A DNA stretch of 64,000 bases from Pinus tabuliformis (lineage: Eukaryota > Streptophyta > Pinopsida > Pinales > Pinaceae). The DNA lies in contig CM062818.1 of the NCBI GenBank assembly GCA_031772625.1, forward strand, positions 1,279,048,277-1,279,112,276, in the 5' to 3' direction. Below are positions 1 to 11,822 of the stretch, piece by piece; the stretch's first letter is position 1, and each line of letters opens with the position of its first letter. The notes beneath the pieces are model-generated. The model did no database searches. It had not been told where the DNA came from and saw only the letters and a list, made by a program, of their open reading frames with translations. The position numbers and the translations under genes were made by a program.

Positions 1-747
1 CTTCTCGAGAATCCATACATCCCTTATCAGTGTATGGATGGCTATCTCTCGGGCACAGGTTGAAGTTCAGCCTAGACGTGGAAAATAGAGCACCTAACAA
101 TGCATCTTCACAGACCAAGAACTACGGGATCACCCTTTTCATTCTAGGTAGGGTGACGGAGGGATCATACCATTCAAGCCTTTTCACGCTTTGGAGGTCC
201 GTAGGAAACAACAATCGATAGGATCTCCTCATTATTCGCTAAAGGAATAATGTGAAATCAAATTCTATCAATTCATTTTCCGTAGGGCCCAGTAGATTGG
301 ATCTAGTCATAAGAATAGAAGAATGCTTGGTGTAAATAAAAATAACCCCTTGGTCTTCGACCCCCAACTATGAACAGCCCTTGGATCAGTGCAACGGATG
401 GGATGTCTTTATCCATCTCCTCACATGGGAGCAGAGCAAGTTCGAAAAAGGATCTTGGAGTGTCCCAGGGTTGGGCCAGGAGGGTCTTTCAACGCCTCCT
501 TTTCTCATCAAAAGTGATTTCCATTTGCTTGCCGTTGGCTCGGTGAGGAAATAAAAAGAAAAGGGGAACACGCACACTTGGAGAGCACAATACAACGGAG
601 AGGAAGTTGTATGCTGCGTTCGGGAAGGATGAATCGCTCCTGAAAAAGAATCTATTGATTCTCTTCCAATTAGTTGATTGGATAGTATCGCAAGTGCGAG
701 GATTTACTTCACGGGCGAGGTCTCTGGTTCAAGTCCAGGATAGCCCA
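1..747 (+). pseudogene. trnI-GAU: trnI-GAU remnant: 3' part of the group II intron and the 3' exon
   Basis: Bases 1-712 correspond to the distal part of the group II intron of plastid trnI-GAU. Bases 713-747 are the 35-nt 3' exon, which contains the T-arm motif GGTTCAAGTCC and ends in TAGCCCA. The 5' exon lies outside the window, if present at all. In the plastid this split tRNA reads isoleucine codons. In the nucleus it lacks plastid polymerase and group II splicing factors, so I infer that it is non-functional. Short open frames across this region are chance readings of intron sequence. Confidence 0.87.
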
Positions 748-839
748 GCTGCGCCAGGGAAAATTGTAGGAAGAAAAATAAAAAGCATCTTATTATTATT
801 TATTTATTTTTCATGTATGGACCACTTGGTCCAAGTACG

Positions 840-1685
840 GGGGATATAGCTCAGTTGGTAGAGCTCCGCTCTTGCAATTGGGTTGTTGCGATTATGGGTT
901 GAATGTCTAATCGTCTAGGTGGTAATGATAGTATATTTTACTCGAACCAGTGGCTTACTTTTTCTCAGTAATTGGAATAGGACAGAAACATGCCACTGAA
1001 AAACTCTACAGAGAAAAAGAAAGATGGGCTGTCAAGAACGTAGAGAAGGTAGAGTGGGTAGTTGGTTAGATCTAATATAGATCGTACATGGGCGATAGTT
1101 GGAGTCGGCGGCTCTCCTATGGTTACTTCATCTGGGATCCCTGGGGAAGAGGATCAAGTTGGCCCTTGCGAACAGCTTGATGTACTATCTCCCTTCAACC
1201 CTTTGAGCAAAATGTGGTAAAAGGAAAAAAAAGCCATGCCATGGACCGACCCCATCGTCTCCACCCCGTAGGAACTACGAGATCACCCCAAGGGTGCCAA
1301 AGACATCCAGGCGTCACAGACCGACCATATACCCACAGTGGAGAACACATTAGCTATCCTCTCCAGTTGGACAGGAAGGGTCGGAGAAGGGCAATCATTC
1401 TTAGGACCAAAGAGTCGGGTGGAAAAAGGGGAGAGCTCTCCGTTCCTGGTTCTCTTGTAGCTGGATAGCCCAGAACTACAAGAATCCCTAAAATGGGATT
1501 TCAACTCAGCACCTATTTGGAAGAGTTGCTCTTTGGAGAGCATAATACGATGAAAGTTGTGAGCTGTGTTTGGGGGGGAGTTATTGTCTATCGTTGGCCT
1601 TTATGGTAGAATCCAGTCGGGGAGGCCTGAGAGATGGTGGTTTACCCTATGGCGGATGTCAGCGGTTCGAGTCCGCTTATCTCCA
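840..1685 (+). pseudogene. trnA-UGC: trnA-UGC with group II intron, nuclear copy
   Basis: The 5' exon is 840-877 and carries the D-arm GCTCAGTTGGTAGAGC and the start of the anticodon loop, ending CTTGCAA. The intron is 878-1650. The 3' exon is 1651-1685, with T-arm GGTTCGAGTCC and acceptor end TATCTCCA. Both exons appear intact against the plastid sequence as I remember it. The intron has many differences, for example around 895-960. In plastids this is the alanine tRNA of the rRNA operon spacer. Here it is a passenger in transferred DNA and is unlikely to be spliced. Confidence 0.9.
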
Positions 1686-1735
1686 GCCCGTGATCCTAAA
1701 TGGTAAATGGTATATGATACCACGATATTATTCAG

Positions 1736-4489
1736 ATCCGGTAGTTTTATTTATGATTTTTTTCTTCCTTCCTTCCCTTCACATTTCCTCATGTACATAC
1801 TTTTCCTTTAGTCTGAATACATATTTTACTACGTACACATGTCCTTGTGCTACAACAACAGGTGGAATTTTTCTTTAAAAAAAGTTATGTTAAAAATATT
1901 TTTTATATGGGTTTAATGAACTATATCATTATTAATATTTTTGGCACTCAATGTTTTTTTCTTCTCCAAAAAAGTTATCATTCAACTGCAATTATAGATT
2001 TATGTTCATCATAACATATAATTTAACATCAATTCTTCTCCAAAAACGTTATCATTCCACTGCAAATTTTTATAAAAATTTATTTCTTTTATTATAAATT
2101 TTATATTAGATCTTCCGATACAATGAAATAAATATTTTTCTATGTACATTAAAATGACAAATTTATTTAGTTGTTAGATTTTCTTTTGCTTATAGTGTAT
2201 TTAAACCAAATTTTCCCACTTTCTCAATCTAGAGCTATAAATTATGGTGACTCATTTTTTAAACTTCATATTATTTTTAGACTTAAATCTTAGTAATATT
2301 TTTATACTATTTTTATAATTTTTAAAATTACCCTATTTACAACTGCCAATTCCATATTTGTCAACACTTTATGTAATAGTGGTTATCAAATTTTTTAAAG
2401 ATTAAAGTCCATGTGAATTCAATAACCATGTGAATTTGTACACATGAAGACAAAGTAAAATGTAAAATTATTCAATTAAAAAAATATATATTTTTCTCGA
2501 TTTACAATTATGTAAGGAGGTAGTTATATCATTTAGAATATATTATGAAATAGAAAGAGAGAAAACTAATATTGAAAAATTTTAATAGTACCATGTTTTT
2601 ATAATATTTTTAAAGGTAATGAGTTGTTTTTTTCTCTTAAATAAATAATTCTATTTTAAAATTTCAAAAATGAATACAAAAGTGTGAATATATTTTATTT
2701 TGATAGAAATTCAAAATTTTAAATGTTTTTAAGTTTCACATTTTAAATCTATTAATGTTTTAATGTAAAGCTGTGTTGAATTTTTTATTAATTTATAGAA
2801 CCAAATCTTTGAATTGTGTTTCAATATTCTTTTATTATATGTTGAATTTTTGAATTTTCAGTTTTTATATATAAGTTTTCTTATCACAATTTTTGCATAG
2901 ATTTAGTTGCAAAATATTTTATTTGGTTTTGTGTTATTTTAAATATTTATTTGCTTAAAATTTGTTATGTTAAAAAATTATAGAATGTTAAAATAAATAA
3001 GTTATTTTAAATATTTTTTTAATTATTTAAAACGTCAAAAAAGTTCAAATTGATAAGCTTTCAATTCTTTCCCTATCACAATTATTATATATATTTATTA
3101 AATTTTATGAATTTATCACAATTATTATATAAATTTATTAAATATTATGAATTTATAAATTATCTTATTGAAATGTAATTTTTTATATAAATATTGGTAT
3201 ATATAACTTAAATTTTTATAATTTTAAAATATTAAATAATAAAATAATTTTAATATTTTAACTTTAATATTATTTTGAGGTTAAAATAATTTCATGCGTA
3301 TAGAAAAAAAGATTGTTTTCCTTGCTCTACACACATACTCAAATATAGGTTCCTTACATCTATTGTACACCTTCTTATGCATTTATATTTTTTTGAAAGA
3401 AATCACAATAATTATATAATTATTGATTTTTTTGACTTTGATCACAAAGTCATCTTCTTCCCCAAAAGAATTCCATTCCACTCCAAATTTTTGGCAAAAA
3501 ACTATTTCTTTTTTATATAAATTGATTTTGGAAACAACATATAATTTAATTTGTATTATATGCATTGGATAATCAATGAAATTAAAATAATCATATTTAT
3601 TTGTGAATTAAATTAACACAAATTTATTTTGTTTGTTGAAGCTTTCTTTTTCTTTTAGTGTATCTAAATTGTAGTGTTTCACTTTTCCAATTTAGAGATA
3701 CAATTCCTCATACTTGTTTTTAGACTTCAAGGCTATTAAATTTTTTATTATATTTTTGAGTTTTTTTTTAATTATTTCTATTTGAAAATCCTATATTTTC
3801 AAACAAATTGTGGTTATTAATTCCAAAATCCATGTAAATTCCTTCCAATGAAGCAAAGTAGATTCGTAATTTGTTCAACGGAAAAAGTAAAATACTACCT
3901 TATTTACAATTACGTAAAATATCACTTCCCCATTATCCAGCGGAAGCAAAGGAAATTGACAAGAGGTTGATATATTTCCTTATAAAAATTTAATAGTATC
4001 ATATTTTTAACAACATTTTTATATTTTATGGATTTTGAATTTTAAATAAAATTTTCAATTTTTATGTTTCAAAAATAATTTATAAATTTATAAATATTGA
4101 TCGTGAGTAGAGAAATTCTAAATGTTTAAATATTTTTAAGTTTTGAATTATAAATTTGTTAACATTTTAGTGTACATATTTGTTATATTTTTTATTAACT
4201 TATAAACTGTTGTAAGCAAATATTTGAATGATAACTTAATTGCTTTTATTAGATTTAAATTTTTAATTTTTAATTTTTTATTATTTTTTTTTTTATTATT
4301 ATTATTTGGGTTATGTAAGTTTTTTTATCATATATTTTTTTATTCATTTGTTCTAAAACATATATTGTTTTTGGCACATCCTTTATTTTATACACATCCC
4401 CACCTCTATACATTTTTATTCTACATAACTACTTTCACATTTTGATATTTTCTTAAAAAAAATTATCACTTTAAAAAAAAATTGTATTA
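1736..4489. repeat. AT-rich dispersed repeat family, two or more degenerate copies
   Basis: This is very AT-rich DNA without coding features. A recognisable unit at about 1765-2460 has a pyrimidine-rich stretch (TTCCTTCC... CACATGTCC), then TTTGGCACTCAATG, TTATCATTC, ATAACATATAATTTAAC, TTTTCCCACTTT and CCATGTGAATTC. The same series recurs at about 28.64-29.52 kb. A more diverged series runs from about 3230 to 3960 and continues to about 4450. A core near TTTTAATATTTTAACTTTAA is seen at about 3250, 6400, 13,990 and 25,790. The order of motifs is conserved between copies, so this is a real interspersed family and not just base composition. I cannot assign it to a transposon class. Confidence 0.7.
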
Positions 4490-4502
4490 AATTTAGTTAA
4501 AA
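4490..4502. repeat. 13-bp direct repeat, left copy, possible target-site duplication
   Basis: The plus-strand sequence AATTTAGTTAAAA here is repeated at 6133-6145. The two copies bracket a GC-richer insert in AT-rich DNA. Its length suits target-primed retroposition. The sequence is AT-rich, so chance cannot be excluded. Confidence 0.6.
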
Positions 4503-6132
4503 AAAAAAAATTCTGAATAAAGACTATTCTATTAAGATTAAAAAGAGAAAAAATATTTACAAAGAGGTTTGAACCTCTGAGGGGGCCGTAGCCAGCCCTC
4601 TGTCAAAGAACCGTTGCAGGTAGCGCTTTTCCTTCTGTTTACAAAAATGATAATCATAGCCTCAAAACAGAACAGAACTATATAGACCCAAGACTAAACA
4701 GAGCTAAACGCTTCAGAGTGAGCTACCCTATTACAAAATACTGTCCTTTACCACCATTACAAAAAAGGAAAGCCAGAATTATATCCTGGAGAATGAACAA
4801 TTTCATGCTGATGGTATCAGATGCCATGCACACTGAGAATTACACACGAGATCCTGAAAACAAAAACTGACTTGCTGTCCTGTAGCTGAAGCCAAAGGTA
4901 ATTAAACCTGTTGTGGCGCATCTGTAGCATTTTCATTAACCTGGTTGGGGGAGCTTGCCCAGGTTACCATCACGTCATCTTCAGCTTCCATCAAGTTGCC
5001 TTCTGGAGGAGGCACAAGGTGCAGAACACTTTCATAGAGGCGCACCGGCTCACAAGCTATGATTTGCTCCTGAGGAGAGTCCAGCTGATGACGAGCATCT
5101 TCCTGTTGACCCTCTTCGTGCACCGCAGCAGAAACCTTAAGGACAGCACCAGCCAAGCTGCTCTGAGAAGCACTGGAATTCTTAGAAAGCGACTGTTTCT
5201 TGGAATTTTCAACTGAGCTTGTGAGCTCATCTTCTTCCTCCGAGAAGATAACCGTGATTATAGCTGAGATGAGCGGTCTGTTAAGTCTGCTTTTGAACTT
5301 AAACCTGGAAGTATGAAGAGAACTGTTTATGGAGGGACCAAAATAGTCAGAGGGCGAAGAGGAATGCGAAGCAGTAGCTAGCAAGGATATATGACGAGGC
5401 GCAGAGCTACCACGCCCCCTCGACCCTCCCTGGGACCCCGAGTTGCTCCCATGCCTGGGAATACCACGATGACGGGCCATAACAGAATATAACAACGGAA
5501 TGAAGATGCTAAAGGACTGAGGGTGAGGGAGAAGCAACTCGCAGACTAAGTGTAACCAAATTGAGAACCAGACTTTTGTATGTAAGACCCAGTAGCCGAG
5601 CACACATAAGATAGACTCGACCTCAAGAAAGTACCCAACAATGACTGAATAAGCCCAATACCCAACCCAGACACCTTCAACAAGGACAAAAACCAAATCC
5701 CTTACAGAGATGAACCAGAAGACTGACTTAAGACACCAGACACAAATGGGTAAAACCAACTTAATGCACCCAATGCCTTCAGAAAGAGGCAGAACTGTAT
5801 ACCTGAAGCTGACCAAATGGGAGCAGTTATGGGACCATGGTGGCTTCCAAATTCTCTGGGTTACGCTAAGACTCTGAGACCATGACCACCAGAAGAGACC
5901 TCTGCTTGAAGAAACCAGAAACACTACATTGATACCTGAAAAGACCAGAACAAATGAACCATGGCGAGAGCGCGCCATCCTGATAACTTCCATCTGCGTA
6001 CTTCGAGCTCGGCCCTTCATTAATGCTGATTAATTGCATGCCTCGAACCGCCTTACCCTGCTTAATTGTATGCCAATTGCCAGCTCCGCATGCTCCAGCA
6101 TTAACACCTATTAAAGACACCCGCATCCGGGT
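4503..6132 (-). mobile_element. Probable retroposon (LINE/SINE-like), 1.6 kb, minus orientation
   Basis: A block of near-balanced base composition interrupts the AT-rich repeat and is bounded by a 13-bp direct repeat (4490-4502 and 6133-6145). Read on the minus strand it begins ACCCGGATGCGGG, holds a 372-codon open frame, and ends with a T-rich segment (TTTGTAAATATTTTTTCTC, then TTTTTAATC) that resembles the 3' ends of plant L1-type LINEs. Near its 5' end, on the minus strand, are an A-box-like TGGCAATTGGC (about 6070-6081) and a B-box-like GGTTCGAGGC (about 6040-6049), as in Pol III-driven SINEs. The tail is anomalous: beside the left direct repeat the minus strand shows a run of T, where a LINE or processed transcript should show A. 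It could be a non-autonomous LINE relative, a composite SINE, or a retroposed host transcript. Confidence 0.5.
4902..6020 (-). CDS. Unrecognised 372-codon open frame inside the retroposon
   Basis: This is the longest unbroken frame in the window outside the retroelement fossils. The product falls into two parts. Residues 1 to about 175 are hydrophobic and rich in W, F, V and L, and look like translated leader sequence. From an internal Met at about residue 176 (MARHRGIPRHGSNSG) the sequence is low-complexity, with G/S/R-rich and later acidic, S- and Q-rich stretches (SEEEDELTSS, HEEGQQEDARHQ). I see no zinc knuckle, reverse transcriptase, or other known domain. The second half could be an ORF1-like protein of about 197 residues, or the C-terminus of a host protein. 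A short plus-strand frame over 4911-5216 is its shadow. The ATG at 6020 is the first in frame and may not be used. No promoter, splice site or expression evidence is visible. Confidence 0.3.
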   Translation of the reverse strand: MKGRARSTQMEVIRMARSRHGSFVLVFSGINVVFLVSSSRGLFWWSWSQSLSVTQRIWKPPWSHNCSHLVSFRYTVLPLSEGIGCIKLVLPICVWCLKSVFWFISVRDLVFVLVEGVWVGYWAYSVIVGYFLEVESILCVLGYWVLHTKVWFSIWLHLVCELLLPHPQSFSIFIPLLYSVMARHRGIPRHGSNSGSQGGSRGRGSSAPRHISLLATASHSSSPSDYFGPSINSSLHTSRFKFKSRLNRPLISAIITVIFSEEEDELTSSVENSKKQSLSKNSSASQSSLAGAVLKVSAAVHEEGQQEDARHQLDSPQEQIIACEPVRLYESVLHLVPPPEGNLMEAEDDVMVTWASSPNQVNENATDAPQQV

Positions 6133-6145
6133 AATTTAGTTAAAA
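6133..6145. repeat. 13-bp direct repeat, right copy
   Basis: AATTTAGTTAAAA is identical to 4490-4502. On the minus strand it abuts the 5' end (ACCCGGATG) of the putative retroposon, leaving no extra bases between. Confidence 0.6.
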
Positions 6146-8673
6146 TTTTCAAATACACAAGCATTTAAATTTTTTTCATATAAACTTTATTATATACATT
6201 CATTTCATATTTTAAATTTATAAATTATTAAAAAAATATAACATTTCATATAAATATTCTTATATACAATTCATTACATATTTTAAATTTATAAATTATT
6301 AAAAAAATCATAACATTTCATATAAATATTCTTATATATAATTCTATAACTTTATATAGTAAATTTTTATAATTTTAATATGTTAAATCACAAAATATTT
6401 TTAATATTTTAACTTTAATATTATTTTAAAATTAAAATAATTGCATGTGATCAGTAAAGTTTGTGTTGCTTACATTCTCTCTCTCACATTCTTCTACATA
6501 TACCTATCTTTATACACACATTTTATTTTGCATAGATCCGAGACTCTATACGCATATTGTTCTACATAAATACTTCCCCACTGAAATCCTTTCTTAAAAA
6601 AAATGTCACTTTAAAAACCATTTTTTATACAGGTTTAAGGAACTATATCATTATTAATATTTTTGTCTTTCAACTAAACTTATTTTTCCTCCCCAAAAAA
6701 ATTGTCATTTGAGTGCAACTTAGAAAAGGGTATTTATATTAGATACATTGAACTCTCAATGCAGCTAAAACAATTGTATTTCTGTGTGCATTAAAATGCA
6801 TTAAATTTAGTGGTTTTTGGAGTTTTTTTATTGTCTTTATTGTATTTAGAATGTATTGTCTCACTTTTCTAAGTTAGATGTACAAATATTGGCAGCTCTT
6901 GCATTTTCATATTATTTGTAGATTTCAATGTTTGCTAATTTTTCAAAATATTTTGTAACTTAACCAATTATCGGGATTTACAACTATTGATGCCATATTT
7001 GTGTACCCTTCATGTAAAAGTGGTTATAGTTTTTTTTTTATTAAAATAAATACTAATTAGTTCAAACGAAGACAAAGCAGACTGAAGTTCTTAATATTAG
7101 GCTAGATTTATAGGCAAGGTAAAAAAATAGAATATTCATTTTTCAAATAAAAATAATTAAAAAAATGAATTATTAGCATTTTGTTGAAATGTTAACAGTC
7201 ACAAAATCAAAATTATAAGAATATTGACTCTACATTATATATATGTTGTTAAATATTATTGTTGACTATTATTTTGCTGATTATATTATTATTATATATA
7301 TATTAAAATGTTGTTAAATATTATTGTTGACTATTATTTTGCTGATTATTATTATGGTATAAAAAAGCCAGGTCCATTTTATAGCTCACTATCGAAGAGA
7401 TTGTAATATGAATCTTATATTGATAATATCGGTATCGACATATGCCTAGAATTGAGACAGATTTATAGTATCTTACTTTTAAGTACCAAACTTTCATTCT
7501 AATCTTCTTTTTTTTACTCTTATTAATTTTTTTTTTATTTTCTATTTTTACTTATAGATATATTTGCTATTTTTAATTATATAACATAAGTACAAATTTG
7601 TAATTATAATTATAATTATATAATTATATATATATATAGATAAAAAGAGAGTAAAGTAAAATATACAAAATATATTAAAACGTTATATAACATAAATATA
7701 TCTTTTTACTTCAAATTAAAACAACTAACATGTCAAATGAAGTGGAAGAAAATTCAATGAAAAAGCTGTCGACTTGAGTAGGTCTCCAATGCGGAGGATA
7801 TATTTTGGATTTTTTTTTAATAATTTTTAAAAGAAAATTTATTTATTTTTTAATATTAAACTGATTATAATTAAAAATATTTATGAAATTATCAAAATTA
7901 CAAACGTAATCGAAGTTTGATAATGTTAGTTTGATAGTTTAAATACGCAATCTCGCAATTGTCATTTTGATAGTTCAGATACCCAATCTCACAAATTGTA
8001 AACTCGCTGGCCAAAAAAAATATCCATGGTGTGATGTTTCGTTTAATTAGATATACTTGGGATTAGGGTTATTCGTTACTTAAAAGGAATAAATTTAATT
8101 TTTACATTTAAATGGTAGGGGCATTTTACTTGAGTATCCGTGTTTTATTTATAATTATTAATAATAAAAATAATAATAAAAATTTATTTAATTTTAAAAA
8201 ATTAAAATATTCATATATTTAATTTAATTTTTTACTTTTCTAAATTTTTAATAAATTAAATATACTTTATAATTTTAAACTTGAAATTACATGGATAAAT
8301 ACAAAAGCGTTGTCTACAAGTGAGACAATCGCAGTTTAAATCCTCGAAACCCAAATAATTTTTAATTGAAAAGGATTCCATCTAACTAACGAATCAAGAA
8401 ACGGAGAAAGCATGGCAACTTTGTTCCCCGTCTATAATTTTCCAGCAAAATGACCAACTGAATATTTGTTGACATTGTATTCCTGAAGGATAATGCCAAG
8501 AAGAAAATTATATATGTTGGGAAGTTGGCAACTCCTTTTCATTATCTCTTCTAAAACAATTTGATTTCTCCCACAAAACCCCTTGAAGGATAGTCTGAAG
8601 AACAAAATTATATTCGCGAATAAGTTGGCAATCCTTTTCACTCCTTAAAATAAGGGATTTCCTCTCACAAAAG
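6146..8673. repeat. AT-rich repeat DNA with local duplications, no gene seen
   Basis: A family copy runs from about 6150 to 7100: the core near 6400, then a pyrimidine-rich stretch at about 6475-6560, TCACTTTAAAAACC, and ATATCATTATTAATATTTTTG. A near-exact 65-bp duplication starts at 7244 and 7309. At 8482-8671 a roughly 100-bp unit (CTGAAGGATAATGCC, then AAGTTGGCAA...TCCTTTTCA) is present twice in diverged form. The rest is AT-rich and unrecognised. Minus-strand frames at 8.4-8.6 kb lie over the diverged duplication and are not convincing genes. Confidence 0.55.
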
Positions 8674-8769
8674 CGTGCGATTACTCATCGAACGAGACGC
8701 ATTAAGTTGACGAGGTATACTAATATGCACATCATCGCCATATCAGAGCCATAGTTTGTTACAAAACTA

Positions 8770-8771
<2 letters not shown>

Positions 8772-8801
<30 letters not shown>
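8772..8801. repeat. (TA)n microsatellite
   Basis: A pure TA run of about 15 units lies inside block A. The block B counterpart at about 29,638-29,653 is shorter. Confidence 0.9.
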
Positions 8802-8803
<2 letters not shown>

Positions 8804-10874
8804 CAGATCCAAATTCCATCCCATCGACAAGAAGAGGAAAGCTCGTACGATAACATTTCAGAAAGACACGATATAGTTAGTACGAGGGCAAGCTTTCAAT
8901 ATAAGGAAAGCGATGCAATAAGACAAGCAGGGACACGGGAACGCATATCATAGATCGCCACAGTCCAAGCAGAAAGATATCAATTATCACAGTGACACTA
9001 CACACTGATATTATATACTTATAGTTTCCCATTACCCATTTCGAGTCAGCGTAAATACTCTGCATCCGAACGTTTATACGTACCACGAATTCAAAAATTT
9101 AATCTATGCAGATTTGTTGACAAATTACTACTTGTCCCTAGCGTGGCCACTCATAACATGACTCAGCTTCAACGATGTTTCTCATTTCCGGCTTAAAATT
9201 ACCTTGGATAAGCTGCATCTCAACTTTTCTATGTACTGAAAATCAGATCTGGCGGTGGTGATTATTACCACTAATTAGCAGAGCAAATATATCATATCGC
9301 ATTAACAGAAAACTATAATTAATACAAATGTTTTCCAACCTATATGCCTGTGTTTTTGAAATTGTGCAGTATTTAATTTTCAATATCCGAGATATGTGGC
9401 CGACCAAATCATTGACCCTATTGAAGTTAATAGAAGAAGTAATCACGAAATTTATGATACAAACGAATATGGAGCTCCGCTCCAGTGAAAAATGTTGGAA
9501 ATGATGAATTCAAGATTCCACGCCGCCTTGCGTTTTGCCGACTAGCAGGTGAAATTTCATTTCCGTCGGGAATACAAAGGACGTCGTAGATGTTATCAAG
9601 TCAGCGAGGCGTCCTGCTACCTTATAAAAAGCTTATAGCGGGATCCACCTGGACTGAACGGCAACATCAAAGGCCACTCACAACAGCTATTGCATATGTT
9701 CACGACGGTGCACGTGGCCTGTCGACCGGCATGGACAGCATCAGAGTGGGCCCCAGTTTACAGATTTTTCGTTTTCATCTCTTCCTACATCATATTTTAA
9801 TTTCTTTTACATTTACTTAGGCACTTAGATGTTTGTTTCTGTAGTCAAACATTGTATCAAACTATATTTATTATTAAAAAAAAAAACATATTTATTATTT
9901 AAAACTATAATAAAACTATTTTTGTTTTTGTTAGCATGGGCATGGTATATTTGTTTTAAAGTAAGGAAACAATTAATCCAAATTTACACATACAAAATAA
10001 GGGTACATTAGAATCAGATTGACTTGTTCCTAAGGTAAGAAAGCATCAATTTGAATAATCCAAATAATTTGCATAAAGAAACAATGCACATTAAGACCAG
10101 GAGTAGGATTTAGCCTTTACATGTGTGGAACTACAATCTTCACTGCGCTCAAAAGTAGCTAGGACATGTCTTCATGGGACATCCTATTTAATAGACATAG
10201 ATTCCCATTGAAATCCTCTCCTTGGTCATTATCTCTTTCTACCCTTTCACCTTCTTTCAGCTTTTTGTCACTAAAGTCATCTTGCTTTTTGTATGGTAGA
10301 ATTATTTTCTTTCTTAAACAAAAGTACAATATAAATTATTTTTTGTGTATACACTAGCATAGATCTATCTTAAATAGAGATTTATCTAACATAAGTCGAG
10401 AAGTATCCAATTTCTTCACCTCTAAATATTTTTATGAGCTAATATTATCTAAATATTTTGTATAGTTATTTACTTTTTTTTATTTTTAGATTTTTTTATT
10501 TTTTTATTTTGGCCGACATGAGCAAAATTTCAACATTGATGACGGACGACAACGTTACACATTATACTTGGTTGTAGAATGAGCCTCTCGGCTCAAAAAC
10601 ATAGAAATGAGCTTTTGTCCAACTGTTAATAGAAGAAATATGAAACCCAGAAGCATCAACTCTGCAACTTGAAAGGACAACTCTCAAATATATTTGCTTA
10701 GAGGACATATTCAGAAATTCCTCCTAGTAGAGGGAAGTTAGTCAACTCCACTAGATTAGTTCTAGATTTTAGGTCAAATATGCATATTGATAGACCAAGC
10801 TTCTCTATTCCAAATTCAAATCATGGTTTGGGTAGGACTTGATAGGCCATCTCCTCTCCCACTGTCAAGGTATA

Positions 10875-11008
10875 GGTAGGGCTTGGTCCCTTCCTACTAT
10901 CGAGGAGGAGGATATGATCATGGGTTTTGAGAACTTGTTTAGGTAGGGCTTGGTCCCTTCCTCCTATCGAGGAGGAGGATATGATCATGGGTTTTGAGAA
11001 CTTGTTTT
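10875..11008. repeat. 67-bp tandem duplication in block A
   Basis: The unit starting GGTAGGGCTTGGTCCC occurs at 10,875 and again at 10,942, nearly identical. Block B has a single unit at the matching place (about 39,335), so this duplication arose in A after the two blocks separated, or was lost from B. Confidence 0.85.
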
Positions 11009-11822
11009 TCCATTGCATTAGAGGAGACCACCAATGTAGTTTTCACTCTGAGAGAGGCACACATGAGAGGGAATTATTTCGTAGGGAGGTGGAATAGCGT
11101 TTCATTAGGTTTATTACGAAAGTAGAATAGGTTTCCCACAACCAACAACCCTAGAGGAAGCCTACTATATGTTTTCCTCCTCCAGAAATTGAACTTTAAG
11201 AATACGATGGTGGAGTTTATACCTACTAACATCTAAATCAGATGATCAGATGATGATACAACCCTTATCATATCAATAGGGAAATGTATATACCATAACA
11301 TATGAATAGGGTTTATTTTCCAGTGAAGGTTTAGCAAAGCTGACATGCCACTCTTACGTATACTTTCTATTTATTTTATACCTTGTGTCATTTAGTCGTT
11401 TATTAGCCTAGTGAAATTCACCTTGAACAAACATTGACTTCCAAAAAATAGACACGTGGGGAAAAAATAGTTTAAAAGTGGTACTCGGATTAAATTATGT
11501 AAAAAAGTATCGAATTATTTTTTAATGGTAACTAATATTGCAACACAACAAAACACTTGCATGGATTAAGTGTCGCTTGTGTCAATTTTTCCTCCTAGTT
11601 TTTTTTCTCCTTTGTTTGGCTTAGTCTCAAGTCTTAGTCACAATAGAGCCGATCCTTTTTTTTAACTCATTCACATGAATTAGTCGTAATGGAGCCCATT
11701 TTAAAGTCGATATTCGAGGTTTATGAACCAAGGCCAATTTGAATAAGCGAAATATGTCAATTCAGCAGACGTCAGAACAAGAAAAAATATCATTATATCT
11801 TCAAAATAAAGAGATGAGTAGT

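Larger units (their letters stand above)
1..1735 (+). other. Nuclear insertion of chloroplast DNA (NUPT), trnI-trnA part of the rRNA operon spacer
   Basis: The segment follows the order of the plastid 16S-23S rRNA spacer: trnI-GAU intron, trnI 3' exon, short spacer, trnA-UGC 5' exon, trnA intron, trnA 3' exon. I recognise it from the conserved exons and from many intron stretches that match land-plant plastid sequence as I remember it. It starts inside the trnI intron at the window edge, so the insertion probably extends to the left. The plastid match fades a few tens of bases after the trnA 3' exon, and AT-rich nuclear repeat DNA follows. Several differences from the plastid sequence look like C to T or G to A changes, as expected for a methylated, unselected nuclear copy. 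A misassembled plastid read is an alternative, but the decay argues against it. Confidence 0.88.

Noticed and set aside
713-1685. Functional nuclear tRNA-Ile and tRNA-Ala genes
   Set aside because: Both are plastid forms split by group II introns, and the trnI 5' exon is not in the window.
8300-8345. Pol III B-box-like or tRNA-like sequence (GCAGTTTAAATCCTCG)
   Set aside because: The match is weak, there is no paired A-box at proper spacing, and no cloverleaf can be drawn.
8432-9446. Minus-strand frames of 67-69 codons
   Set aside because: They lie in the duplicated repeat or block A, are AT-biased, and the block B counterparts give no sign of coding constraint.
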